In this document: piece after piece, positions 8,180-14,794 of the stretch
Position numbering within the stretch: the first letter of the stretch is position 1
How the letters are laid out: every line of letters begins with the position of its first letter
Assembly (NCBI GenBank): GCA_964584815.1
Contig: CAZPBO010000045.1
Location: 1-20,417 of the forward strand
Direction: 5' to 3'
DNA length: 20,417 nucleotides
Source: CAZPBO01 sp964584815
Lineage (GTDB): Bacteria > Planctomycetota > SKW154
Notes under the pieces: generated by a model
What the model saw: only the letters and a program-made list of their open reading frames with translations
What the model was told of the DNA's origin: nothing
The model's database searches: none
Position numbers and translations under genes: made by a program

Positions 8180-8887
8180 ATGGCAGAGGCGGTTGCCGAG
8201 CAACAGAAGGCAGAGGAAGGGCTTGTCACGATATGGATAATGGGCAAGCCGTATCGTGTGCCTGGGAATTTGACGATAATGCGTGCGATGGAGGAGGCGG
8301 GATACAGGCTTGTGCGAGGTGCGGGTTGTAGAGCGGGTTTCTGCGGTGCCTGCGCCACTGTCTATCGCCTTCCCGGCGACTACAAACTCCGTGTCGCGCT
8401 TGCCTGCCAAGCCGTCGTCCAGGACGGTATGCACATTATGCAAATTCCGTATTATCCTTCGCTGAAACAGCGCTACGATATAACCAAACTGACACCCGAA
8501 ACCGCCTCCATAACCGCGCTTTATCCGCAGGTATATCGTTGTGTTGCCTGCAACACCTGCACAAAGACCTGCCCACAGGATTTGCAAGTGATGGACTATG
8601 TGCAGGCGGTGATACGGGGAGACATAGCCAAATGCGCTGACTTGTCGTTTGACTGTGTGATGTGCGGGCTGTGCGCGACGCGGTGTCCTGCTGAGATTCC
8701 ACAATTTTTGGTGGCGATACTGGCGCGGCGCCTTTACGCACGCCATATCGCCCCACGCGCAGAGCATGTGCGGCAGCGCATTAAGGAGATTGAGGAAGGC
8801 AAGTTTGACGAGGAGATAAGGAGTTTGATGGAGGCGACGGAGGAGAAACTACGCGAACTTTACGCCGCCCGCGAAATTGAAAAATAA
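8180..8887 (+). CDS. 2Fe-2S plus two 4Fe-4S iron-sulfur protein (SdhB/TfrB/HdrC-like)
   Basis: A 235-residue soluble electron carrier. The N-terminal domain has 2Fe-2S ligands Cys50, Cys55, Cys58 and Cys76. The second half has two full C-x2-C-x2-C-x3-C-P motifs, starting at Cys121 (CVACNTCTKTCP) and Cys159 (CVMCGLCATRCP), so two 4Fe-4S clusters. Succinate dehydrogenase iron-sulfur subunits instead carry one 4Fe-4S and one 3Fe-4S cluster; the double 4Fe-4S pattern is closer to thiol:fumarate reductase or HdrC-type subunits. A charged helical tail follows (about 190-235). The start is fixed by a GGAGGTGAGG ribosome site and its own promoter. No flavoprotein or membrane partner is adjacent, so the partner is unknown. 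It converges with the nuclease gene, eight bases apart. Confidence 0.85.
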   Translation: MAEAVAEQQKAEEGLVTIWIMGKPYRVPGNLTIMRAMEEAGYRLVRGAGCRAGFCGACATVYRLPGDYKLRVALACQAVVQDGMHIMQIPYYPSLKQRYDITKLTPETASITALYPQVYRCVACNTCTKTCPQDLQVMDYVQAVIRGDIAKCADLSFDCVMCGLCATRCPAEIPQFLVAILARRLYARHIAPRAEHVRQRIKEIEEGKFDEEIRSLMEATEEKLRELYAAREIEK

Positions 8888-8895
8888 CTCACCAC

Positions 8896-9159
8896 CTACG
8901 AAACCACGATTTCTAACCGCAGATTCTGCACCAACTCCTCGTAAGAATACTCACCTGAACGATGTATGTTCTCGAAATTGTATCTTACAGGCAATATACG
9001 AGGGTCTTCGTAAGCTGCTCGCGTGAAATCGCGGGCGATTAGAACTCCCCCTATCGCTTCCTCACCGAACTCATCCACATAGCCTCTTAACTGTGCTGTA
9101 TCTTTCCCGGATGCTCTCTGTGTTTTCACTTCCACCAAGAGATAATTTGCTGACGGCAA
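8896..9159 (-). CDS. C-terminal half of a frameshifted NucS-like nuclease
   Basis: This frame carries the second part of the PD-(D/E)XK nuclease core: NYLLVEVKTQ (the E-x-K signature), a short loop, then DTAQLRGYVDEFG and GGVLIARDF. The pattern is typical of NucS/DUF91-like nucleases, where a G-x-V-D-I strand is followed by an E-V-K strand and a Q-L-x-x-Y helix. The first acidic residue of the site (GFVDI) is in the other frame, in the upstream piece. The frame can be opened by a TTG at 9159, but no ribosome site fits, and it stays open back to a TGA at 9171-9169. I read it as the continuation of the 9853-9071 gene after a one-base shift, so the intact protein would be about 315 residues. Confidence 0.75.
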   Translation of the reverse strand: MPSANYLLVEVKTQRASGKDTAQLRGYVDEFGEEAIGGVLIARDFTRAAYEDPRILPVRYNFENIHRSGEYSYEELVQNLRLEIVVS

Positions 9160-9853
9160 TGGGATGCCTCAGTTTGACGAATATGTCAACAAACCCTTCG
9201 GGCAACGCCTTCTCCCCTAATATCTCAAACTCATCAGCATCTATGGCTGTGCTAAAGTATTCCAACACATCGTGTAACATCTGCTCAAGCCTCTTCCTAA
9301 TAACGGATTGCAGGATAAACTCGTGAAAAGCAAACTTGTAGGGAATATTTTGTCTGTTCTTTTCAAAGACGATTTTTGGCTCAAAACTCTCTGCATCTGT
9401 AAGATCCTCTCGTGTTTTCCCATCAGAAGGATATCCCATTTGTGAAACGCTGTAGAATGTGATGGAATCCGCCTGGAAATGCGTCCTTCTGTAGCCTCCG
9501 CGCAACAAAAGATTTTCCGCAACATAAGAAAACTCAACCCTTACCAGTGACTCATCAAGGGTTCGCTCTTCGTTAAGGAACAACCTGAAAGGAAAGTAAT
9601 AAGTCCGTCCTGACCTGAAAGTTACAGAAGACCAAGGAGGCAACCTTTCCGCATTCTTATACGCCTTCTTCTTAACCACTCTGTAAAGGTTCCTGATTCT
9701 TGCCCCGTATAAGAACGACACATAATCTCCCACATCAATATCGCAGAATGTCCAGAAGCCGTTAATGCTGTTGGTAAAACCAGCCAGACAGTTCCTTTCA
9801 CACATCTCAAGATTCAGACGATTGGACACCGCTATTAGGAAATACGCCAACAC
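9071..9853 (-). CDS. EVE/PUA-like N-terminus of a predicted modification-dependent nuclease (frameshifted)
   Basis: The gene follows panB by 18 bases on the same strand. A GTG at 9853 or a TTG at 9850 fits the AGGGAGG ribosome site. Residues about 1-120 resemble an EVE/PUA-like fold: AYFLIAVSNRLNLEMC, AGFTNSINGFWTF, VGDYVSFLYGARIRNLYRVVKK, and a late YYFPFRL. EVE domains in the literature bind modified bases. A helical linker (165-200) leads into a nuclease core that begins at residue 220 with GFVDIF (Asp223 as metal ligand). From about 9169 downward the frame departs from the nuclease pattern, and the matching continuation lies in the +1 frame; the last ~32 residues of this frame are therefore likely spurious. 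Function as a modification-dependent (type IV-like) restriction enzyme is inference. Confidence 0.72.
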   Translation of the reverse strand: MLAYFLIAVSNRLNLEMCERNCLAGFTNSINGFWTFCDIDVGDYVSFLYGARIRNLYRVVKKKAYKNAERLPPWSSVTFRSGRTYYFPFRLFLNEERTLDESLVRVEFSYVAENLLLRGGYRRTHFQADSITFYSVSQMGYPSDGKTREDLTDAESFEPKIVFEKNRQNIPYKFAFHEFILQSVIRKRLEQMLHDVLEYFSTAIDADEFEILGEKALPEGFVDIFVKLRHPIAVSKLSLGGSENTESIRERYSTVKRLCG

Positions 9854-9871
9854 ACAGCCTCCCTGTAATGG

Positions 9872-10723
9872 CTATAAGTTGAAGAGTTGGCGGAGTTTGC
9901 GCTCCTCCTCTTCAGGCATCTCGTATTCGTGCTCCTTCTGCGGAAACGCCTTGCTCTTCACATCCTCTATATACTCGCGGAGCGCCTGCCGCATCGTCTC
10001 CGCTAAGTTGGCGTATTGTTTCACGAATTTCGGCTGAAACGCCTGAAACAGTCCCAAAATGTCGTGCACAATCAGCAGTTGTCCGTCAAGGTCAGGACCT
10101 GCTCCTATGCCGAAGACCAGCACATCAACAGAGCGTTTGATGAGTTGCGCGACAGGAGTGGGCACGCATTCAAGCAGAATAGCCATAACGCCTGCGTCCG
10201 CCAGTGCTTTTGCATCCTCAAGCATCATTTTTGCGCTTTCAACATCTTTGCCCTGAACGCGGAAGCCGCCGAGCATAGCCGACGACTGTGGCGTAAGCCC
10301 AATATGTCCGATAACGGGGATACCGGCATTGACTATAGCGCGAACTTTGTCGGCAATCCGAACACCGCCTTCAAGTTTCACCGCATCGCAGCCCGCCTCC
10401 TTCAAAAAACGCCCCGCATTCCACACCGCATCCTCAACATTGCGGTGATATGACATAAACGGCATATCGCCGACAAGAAAGACATTCGGCGCTCCTTTTC
10501 GCACCGCTTTCGTGTGCTCTATCAGCGTATCCATCGTTATCGGCAGGGTGTCGGCGTTGCCATAAACCACCATACTTGCTGAATCGCCAACAAGTATCAT
10601 CTCTATTCCTGCCTGCTCCATAATCACTGCCGTCGGATAGTCGTAGCAGGTAAGCCATGTTATCGGCTCGCCCTTCTCACGCATCCGATAAAGGGTCAGA
10701 CGGGTCACCTTCTTCTTGGGCAT
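9872..10723 (-). CDS. panB: 3-methyl-2-oxobutanoate hydroxymethyltransferase
   Basis: A 283-residue PanB, the first committed step of pantothenate synthesis: transfer of a hydroxymethyl group from methylene-tetrahydrofolate to 2-oxoisovalerate. Catalytic and metal positions known from the E. coli enzyme are all present: Asp47 in VGDSASM, Asp86 in GDMPFMSY, Lys116 and Glu118 in VKLEGG, and Glu185 in LLECVP. HIGLTPQ (140-146) is also seen. A GGAGGATG ribosome site precedes the ATG. The C-terminus carries a charged extension ending at about 283. No panC or panD is adjacent. The EVE-nuclease gene follows 18 bases downstream. Confidence 0.97.
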   Translation of the reverse strand: MPKKKVTRLTLYRMREKGEPITWLTCYDYPTAVIMEQAGIEMILVGDSASMVVYGNADTLPITMDTLIEHTKAVRKGAPNVFLVGDMPFMSYHRNVEDAVWNAGRFLKEAGCDAVKLEGGVRIADKVRAIVNAGIPVIGHIGLTPQSSAMLGGFRVQGKDVESAKMMLEDAKALADAGVMAILLECVPTPVAQLIKRSVDVLVFGIGAGPDLDGQLLIVHDILGLFQAFQPKFVKQYANLAETMRQALREYIEDVKSKAFPQKEHEYEMPEEEERKLRQLFNL

Positions 10724-10754
10724 AACACATCCTCCACAGGAGTCGTGGGAACTG

Positions 10755-10782
10755 ATTATAGAAGATGCGGTGCGGCAACCAA
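10755..10782 (-). promoter_or_regulatory. Promoter for panB
   Basis: On the - strand, TTGGTT (10782-10777), a 16-base spacer and a perfect TATAAT (10760-10755) lie in the 74-base gap between rnhC and panB. The -35 box is weak (about three or four of six), the -10 box exact. Transcription would start near 10748, about 25 bases before the panB start. Confidence 0.5.
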
Positions 10783-10797
10783 AGGTGACACCGTTTT

Positions 10798-11658
10798 TCA
10801 GCCATAAAGCACCTTGCGGGTCGTCTTAAAGTGCATCTTGGCGCATTGCTGCAGCACCTGCTGACCGTATCTTTTGACCAGTTCTTTGCCTGCGGCGATG
10901 ACGGCAGAACCTGCCCCTTTGGGAAGGGTGATGCCGAATTCTTGAGAGAGGGCGCGGAGTCGTTTAAGGAATTGTGCGCGGGCGAGGATGGACGCGGCGG
11001 CAACAGGCAACTCCCGCTCACCGTTCTCCACAACAATCAACTCAAAAGGCTCATCAGATGGAAGGCGTTGTCGCAACCGTTGCGGGTCGCCGAAACGGTC
11101 AACAATGACGCGCCCCACAGGTGTGTCGGCTATCACGGCACGCAGCGCCTTTGCGTGCGCCCACTCAAGCAACCTGTTGACACTGCGCATCCTTGATAGC
11201 AGTTCGTTGTAGCGGCGGTTGCCAATAGTGACCACAGCATAGGCACCATAAAGAGCGTCAGCCACCGCCTTTGCGGTCTCCTCCACGCGCTCATCCCTGA
11301 CAGACTTTGAGTCCTGCACCGAAAGAGCAAGCATCTGCTCTGCTGTGAAGCGGTCAAGACGGCAGGCAGCCACAACAAGTGGTCCGAAATAGTCGCCTTT
11401 GCCCGACTCGTCCGAACCCGCCGTGACAACACCATAGCGGGCGCAAACTATCTCCTTCAGGTATGAGTCAAGGAAGACCTCAACGCCGCGTCCCTGCGCC
11501 AGAAGTTTGCCTGTTGAGAAGACATAGACTCTGGTGTCAGGGTTTTGCGCAATGAGGGGACGCCTGCTGTCAGCAGAAACCGCCCAGCCGGCGGCAAGCA
11601 AAGCGGCACCAAGGCGTTGTATCTCATCCGGATACAGATATGTGACTACCTGCAGCAT
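10798..11658 (-). CDS. rnhC: Ribonuclease HIII
   Basis: A 286-residue RNase HIII, which cuts the RNA strand of RNA-DNA hybrids. The N-terminal ~70 residues are the TBP-like substrate-binding domain, including VYVFSTGKLLAQG. The nuclease core begins with GSDESGKGDYFGPLVVA (81-97; Asp83 and Glu84), then VQDSKSV, the YNELL...NRLLEWAHAKAL block, and VIVDRFGD (Asp187). The Gly-Lys-Gly-Asp-Tyr-Phe-Gly-Pro string is specific to HIII rather than HII. I prefer the ATG at 11658, which gives the usual family N-terminus; an in-frame GTG at 11682 would add eight residues. Either start overlaps the end of the preceding membrane-tail gene (stop at 11646). Confidence 0.95.
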   Translation of the reverse strand: MLQVVTYLYPDEIQRLGAALLAAGWAVSADSRRPLIAQNPDTRVYVFSTGKLLAQGRGVEVFLDSYLKEIVCARYGVVTAGSDESGKGDYFGPLVVAACRLDRFTAEQMLALSVQDSKSVRDERVEETAKAVADALYGAYAVVTIGNRRYNELLSRMRSVNRLLEWAHAKALRAVIADTPVGRVIVDRFGDPQRLRQRLPSDEPFELIVVENGERELPVAAASILARAQFLKRLRALSQEFGITLPKGAGSAVIAAGKELVKRYGQQVLQQCAKMHFKTTRKVLYG

Positions 11659-12584
11659 TTCACGATAACCAGAACGAGCCACATAACGGCGGCGACAACA
11701 GCGCTGACAACTGCGACTCTGACAAGCGCCGCCTGCTCAAGCAGCATAGCAACATCCACGCCGATGCGGAGGGTGAGTCGCTTGGCTGCTTCGCGGCGCG
11801 ATGAAAGGGCGGTAGGGCGGGATGCGACCACAGGACGCGCCAATGCCTGAACCGCCGCCTCCTCCAACCGCCTCTGACCATCCCAGTCCAGCAGATGCCC
11901 TCCCCAGCGAAAACGCACACGACCCAGACGGCTCACATACGGCTTGCGCCTACCAGATACCGCTTTCTCGGTGCAGACCGCCAGTGTCGCCAACCACATA
12001 ACATACGCCCGAAAAGATGTCTCGTCAGGAAAAGTGACGACATCTGTGGCGGCGGCGGCGACTCGCTCCCGCGCAACGCGATGCAGCGCATACGACACTC
12101 GGTTGGCAGGATAATGCGACAGCAGTTTTTCCGCCACATCCACAATCTTTGCGCCGTCACGGTGAACGCTGTAATCACACAGAAGTGTTCTGCCATCGCG
12201 CGCCACAACCGCAACCACAAAACGCGCCTCCCCCAGCCAGCCACCCACCGCCACAAGAAACTCCTCCTTCCCCACTACCACCTCACCACCCCGCCCCGTT
12301 ATACGACTTTCGCCAACATCCAAATCCTGAACCGCCACAGGGACAAGATGCGGCAAATCTCGGGTAGGTAAGAGTAGATATGGAATACGCCGCTTCTTCA
12401 AAAGCGCACCTATCCTCTCCATCTCACCTTTTGTGGCATCCCTTATGAGAATGCCTGCGCCCATAAGGAGATGCCGCGCCGCCTCCTCCCTACTCCAGCC
12501 GCGCAACTTACCCAACAACTCCGCCATCTCGTCCAAATCCACAGGTCCACCTCGCTTCAAAACTACCGCCACAATTTCCGCCAT
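11646..12584 (-). CDS. Unknown protein with C-terminal membrane anchor
   Basis: A 312-residue protein I do not recognise. The first ~75 residues show a helix-strand-helix-strand pattern (DLDEMAELLGKL, EEAARHLLMGAGILIRDA, ERIGALLKKRRIPYLLLP) that looks like a small alpha/beta ligand- or protein-binding module. Residues about 95-265 are alternating strands and helices with no motif I know. A hydrophobic segment near 286-309, ending in a short Lys-Cys-Cys-Arg tail, suggests a tail-anchored protein with most of its mass in the cytoplasm. The ATG follows the ribBA stop directly with no gap, and the GAGGGA ribosome site lies within the last ribBA codons, so it is co-translated with ribBA. It overlaps rnhC. 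No link to riboflavin synthesis can be shown. Confidence 0.75.
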   Translation of the reverse strand: MAEIVAVVLKRGGPVDLDEMAELLGKLRGWSREEAARHLLMGAGILIRDATKGEMERIGALLKKRRIPYLLLPTRDLPHLVPVAVQDLDVGESRITGRGGEVVVGKEEFLVAVGGWLGEARFVVAVVARDGRTLLCDYSVHRDGAKIVDVAEKLLSHYPANRVSYALHRVARERVAAAATDVVTFPDETSFRAYVMWLATLAVCTEKAVSGRRKPYVSRLGRVRFRWGGHLLDWDGQRRLEEAAVQALARPVVASRPTALSSRREAAKRLTLRIGVDVAMLLEQAALVRVAVVSAVVAAVMWLVLVIVKCCR

Positions 12585-13838
12585 CTATATTCCCTCTAAC
12601 ATATGTCCCAGTTTCTCCTTCTTCGTCTGAAGATACCTGATGTTGGCGGGATTCGGCTCCACCTGAAGCGGCACGCGCTCCACCACCTCCAGACCATATC
12701 CTTGCAGAGCGACAAGTTTGCGGGGATTGTTGGTTAAAAGCCGCATCTTGCGCACACCAAGATGATGCAGAATCTGCGCCCCCACTCCATACTCCCTCAA
12801 GTCAGCCGGAAAACCCAACTTCAAGTTCGCCTCCACCGTGTCATAGCCTTCTTTGTCCTGCAATTCATACGCACGCAGTTTGTTGGCAAGCCCTATCCCA
12901 CGCCCTTCCTGCTTCATATACACCAAAACACCTTTACCTTCCTTTGCTATCATCTCCATCGCTTTGCGCAACTGCTCCCCACAGTCACAGCGCAGCGAAC
13001 CAAACACATCCCCTGTCAGACACTCATCGTGCACCCGCACCAGAACAGGGTCGCTCTGAACCGGAATACGCCCACCTCTGTCTGTAACACCTATACCACC
13101 CATCGTCAAAACCACATGCAAATCACGACCTTCTGTGTCAAAAACGCATTTGTAAAGGAAGAGGTCCCAGACGCCAAAACGATTGGGGAGTTTTGCCTGG
13201 GCAATGCGTTCAATCAGACTCTCCTTTTTGTGACGATAGCGGATAATCTCCGCGATGGAGGTGATTTTGAGGTTATGGCGTTTTTTGAACTGCAGCAGTT
13301 GAGGAAGGCGCGCCATTGTGCCGTCATCGTTCATAATCTCGCATATCACTCCTGCGGGTGTGAGCCCCGCAAGGCGCGCAAGGTCAACGGCAGCCTCGGT
13401 GTGCCCTACCCGCACAAGCACTCCTCCTTTCTTTGCCCGCAGCGGGAAAACATGTCCTGGACGCACAAGGTCTTGGGGTTTTGCGTCGGGGCGCACCGCT
13501 GTCAGAATTGTGTGTGCTCTGTCGGCTGCCGATATCCCTGTCGTTATCCCCTCTGCCGCGTCCACAGACACCGTAAACGCCGTCCCCAACTTCGCCGTAT
13601 TGCGCTCCACCATCGGCGGCAAGTCCAACTCATCCGCCTTCTCCTCCGTCAACGCAAGACATATCAACCCCCGTCCGAATTTCGCCATAAAGTTTATCGC
13701 CTCAGGCGTCACCTTCTCCGCCGCCATCACAAGGTCGCCCTCGTTTTCGCGATTGTCATCATCAACCACAATCACCATCTTCCCCGCGCGAATATCCTCC
13801 AGCACATCTTCCACTGCGTCAAACACTTCCCCTTCCAT
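12585..13838 (-). CDS. ribBA: Bifunctional DHBP synthase / GTP cyclohydrolase II
   Basis: A 417-residue fused enzyme feeding both branches of riboflavin synthesis. Residues 1-205 are 3,4-dihydroxy-2-butanone-4-phosphate synthase, with the acidic site DDDNRENEGDL (26-36), RPGHVFPLRA (126-135), GHTEAAVDLARLAGL (145-159), and ICEIMNDDG. Residues about 206-417 are GTP cyclohydrolase II, with zinc ligands Cys273, Cys284 and Cys286 (CLTGDVFGSLRCDC), EGRGIGLANKLRAYELQD (311-328), and LLTNNPRK. An AGGAGGATG ribosome site sits before the ATG. No other rib genes are in the window, and no FMN riboswitch (RFN element) is recognisable in the leader. Confidence 0.97.
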   Translation of the reverse strand: MEGEVFDAVEDVLEDIRAGKMVIVVDDDNRENEGDLVMAAEKVTPEAINFMAKFGRGLICLALTEEKADELDLPPMVERNTAKLGTAFTVSVDAAEGITTGISAADRAHTILTAVRPDAKPQDLVRPGHVFPLRAKKGGVLVRVGHTEAAVDLARLAGLTPAGVICEIMNDDGTMARLPQLLQFKKRHNLKITSIAEIIRYRHKKESLIERIAQAKLPNRFGVWDLFLYKCVFDTEGRDLHVVLTMGGIGVTDRGGRIPVQSDPVLVRVHDECLTGDVFGSLRCDCGEQLRKAMEMIAKEGKGVLVYMKQEGRGIGLANKLRAYELQDKEGYDTVEANLKLGFPADLREYGVGAQILHHLGVRKMRLLTNNPRKLVALQGYGLEVVERVPLQVEPNPANIRYLQTKKEKLGHMLEGI

Positions 13839-13856
13839 TGCACATCCTCCTCAAGC

Positions 13857-13885
13857 AATCTATTCTACATAAAAGATTCTGTCAA
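13857..13885 (-). promoter_or_regulatory. Promoter for ribBA
   Basis: On the - strand, a perfect TTGACA (13885-13880), a 17-base spacer and TAGATT (13862-13857). The predicted start near 13850 would fall at the edge of the AGGAGG ribosome site, giving a very short leader of about a dozen bases. This argues against a long regulatory leader such as a riboswitch on this transcript. Confidence 0.55.
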
Positions 13886-13946
13886 AGCAACCAGAACCGT
13901 TCACCATCCCAAAACACCTCCTCAGCACATAAAGATGCCATCACTA

Positions 13947-13955
13947 TGCGATAAT
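13947..13955 (+). promoter_or_regulatory. Extended -10 promoter for the lipoprotein gene
   Basis: TGC followed by GATAAT (13950-13955) forms an extended -10 element in the intergenic region divergent from ribBA. No convincing -35 box lies 17 bases upstream, which is common for extended -10 promoters. Transcription would start near 13962, about 60 bases before the preferred ATG at 14023. Confidence 0.4.
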
Positions 13956-14022
13956 ATTCTTTAAGATTGGCTCAAAAGGAGATAGGATGGTTACTGTGTG
14001 GATTGGTGTGGAGGAGTGCGCG

Positions 14023-14337
14023 ATGCTGAAGTGGTTGTTGGTGGCTGCGCTGGCGCTCGGCGGCTGTTCAGGTGGTGGAAAGAGTTCCGGTGGTGGAGGA
14101 AGCGGTGGGGGTGGAAGCAATCTGCAAATTGATACTTCTTCATTGCCAACAGGAAGGGTGGGCAAAAATTACAGTTGCCAGTTGAGCGCTTCAGGTGGCA
14201 GCGGCTCCTACACCTGGTCCGCCACAGGACTGCCCAACGGTCTCTCTATCTCCTCTGGCGGTCTTATAAGCGGGGTGCCAAAATCCGCCACCGCCGCCTC
14301 ATCCCCCTTTCTCGTCACCATCACCGTCAGGGACTCC
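14023..14337 (+). CDS. Lipoprotein with putative Ig-like domain, 5' part (runs into gap)
   Basis: The protein begins with a hydrophobic signal and a lipobox Leu-Gly-Gly-Cys, with Cys15 as the lipidation site, followed by a flexible Gly/Ser linker (16-32). Residues about 42-105 resemble a He_PIG-type putative immunoglobulin domain: LPTGRVGKNYSCQLSASGG, YTWSATGLPNGLSISS, GLISGVP, FLVTITVRD. I prefer the ATG at 14023 over an in-frame ATG at 13987 because a GGAGGAG ribosome site lies six bases before it and the signal peptide then starts normally. The coding sequence is lost in the run of N from 14338. The piece after the gap is probably the C-terminus of the same protein. It is an outer surface or periplasmic lipoprotein by inference. 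Confidence 0.78.
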
Positions 14338-14437
14338 NNNNNNNNNNNNNNNNNNNNNNNNNNNNNNNNNNNNNNNNNNNNNNNNNNNNNNNNNNNNNNN
14401 NNNNNNNNNNNNNNNNNNNNNNNNNNNNNNNNNNNNN
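14338..14437. other. Assembly gap of 100 N
   Basis: The run is exactly 100 N, the conventional placeholder for a scaffold join of unknown size. The true distance, and hence the reading frame relation between the two flanking coding pieces, cannot be inferred. Repeated propeller units in this gene would explain why the assembler broke here. Confidence 0.97.
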
Positions 14438-14719
14438 TTTGGCGGAGACGACCCCCGCATATCCGCAGGTGATGAGGAACTGTTCCTCGTTGGTATGACC
14501 ACATCAGGCGACTACAAATGGACGCAGCGTATTGGTGGCACAGAACCTGACAAACCCCAAGCCGGTGTTGTCGTTGACAAAGCGAACAACCGCATCTACC
14601 TCGCTGGTTTCTTCAACGGAACGGTCAATTTCAAGGAAGACTGGGCGGAAACGGAGTCCCGCACAGCACAGCAGAACGGCTTGATGGATGCCTTCGTTCT
14701 GCGCCTTCAGTTGCCATAA
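14438..14719 (+). CDS. SBBP/beta-propeller repeat protein, 3' part (starts in gap)
   Basis: The frame is open from the first base after the gap to a TAA at 14719, 93 residues. It holds at least one and a half SBBP-like units: DEELFLVGMTTSGDYKWTQRIGG, then a spacer, then VVDKANNRIYLAGFFNGTVNF, ending with DAFVLRLQ. The pattern of Asp-x-x-x-Asn-x-h-Y-h-x-G-x-F-x-G-T-h-x-F is typical of these extracellular propeller repeats. No start codon with a ribosome site is visible, which fits its being the C-terminus of the lipoprotein that begins at 14023. An internal ATG at 14495 is unlikely to be the start because repeat sequence lies upstream of it. Confidence 0.75.
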   Translation, partial: FGGDDPRISAGDEELFLVGMTTSGDYKWTQRIGGTEPDKPQAGVVVDKANNRIYLAGFFNGTVNFKEDWAETESRTAQQNGLMDAFVLRLQLP

Positions 14720-14765
14720 CAGAAAACGAAGTTATCAGAACACCACAGCATCATAAACGGTCATA

Positions 14766-14771
14766 TATAAT
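14766..14771 (+). promoter_or_regulatory. Possible -10 box before the HEAT-repeat gene
   Basis: A perfect TATAAT lies 23 bases before the ATG at 14795. No good -35 box is found at 16-18 bases upstream, and the mRNA would have a leader of under 20 bases with no clear ribosome site. Kept as a candidate because this is the only gap before the four-gene unit that follows. Confidence 0.35.
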
Positions 14772-14794
14772 GAGTCCTAATCAGGCTTTGCGCT

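Noticed and set aside
10760..10800. Rho-independent terminator between rnhC and panB
   Set aside because: A CGGTG/CACCG hairpin followed by T exists, but it reads on the + strand, where no gene ends; on the - strand the T run is on the wrong side.
12762..13964. Long + strand open frame opposite ribBA
   Set aside because: It is the antisense shadow of the well-conserved ribBA gene, with His/Pro/Cys-rich composition and no ribosome site or domain signal.
13839..13990. FMN riboswitch upstream of ribBA
   Set aside because: None of the conserved RFN blocks is present on the - strand, and the predicted transcription start leaves only a very short leader.
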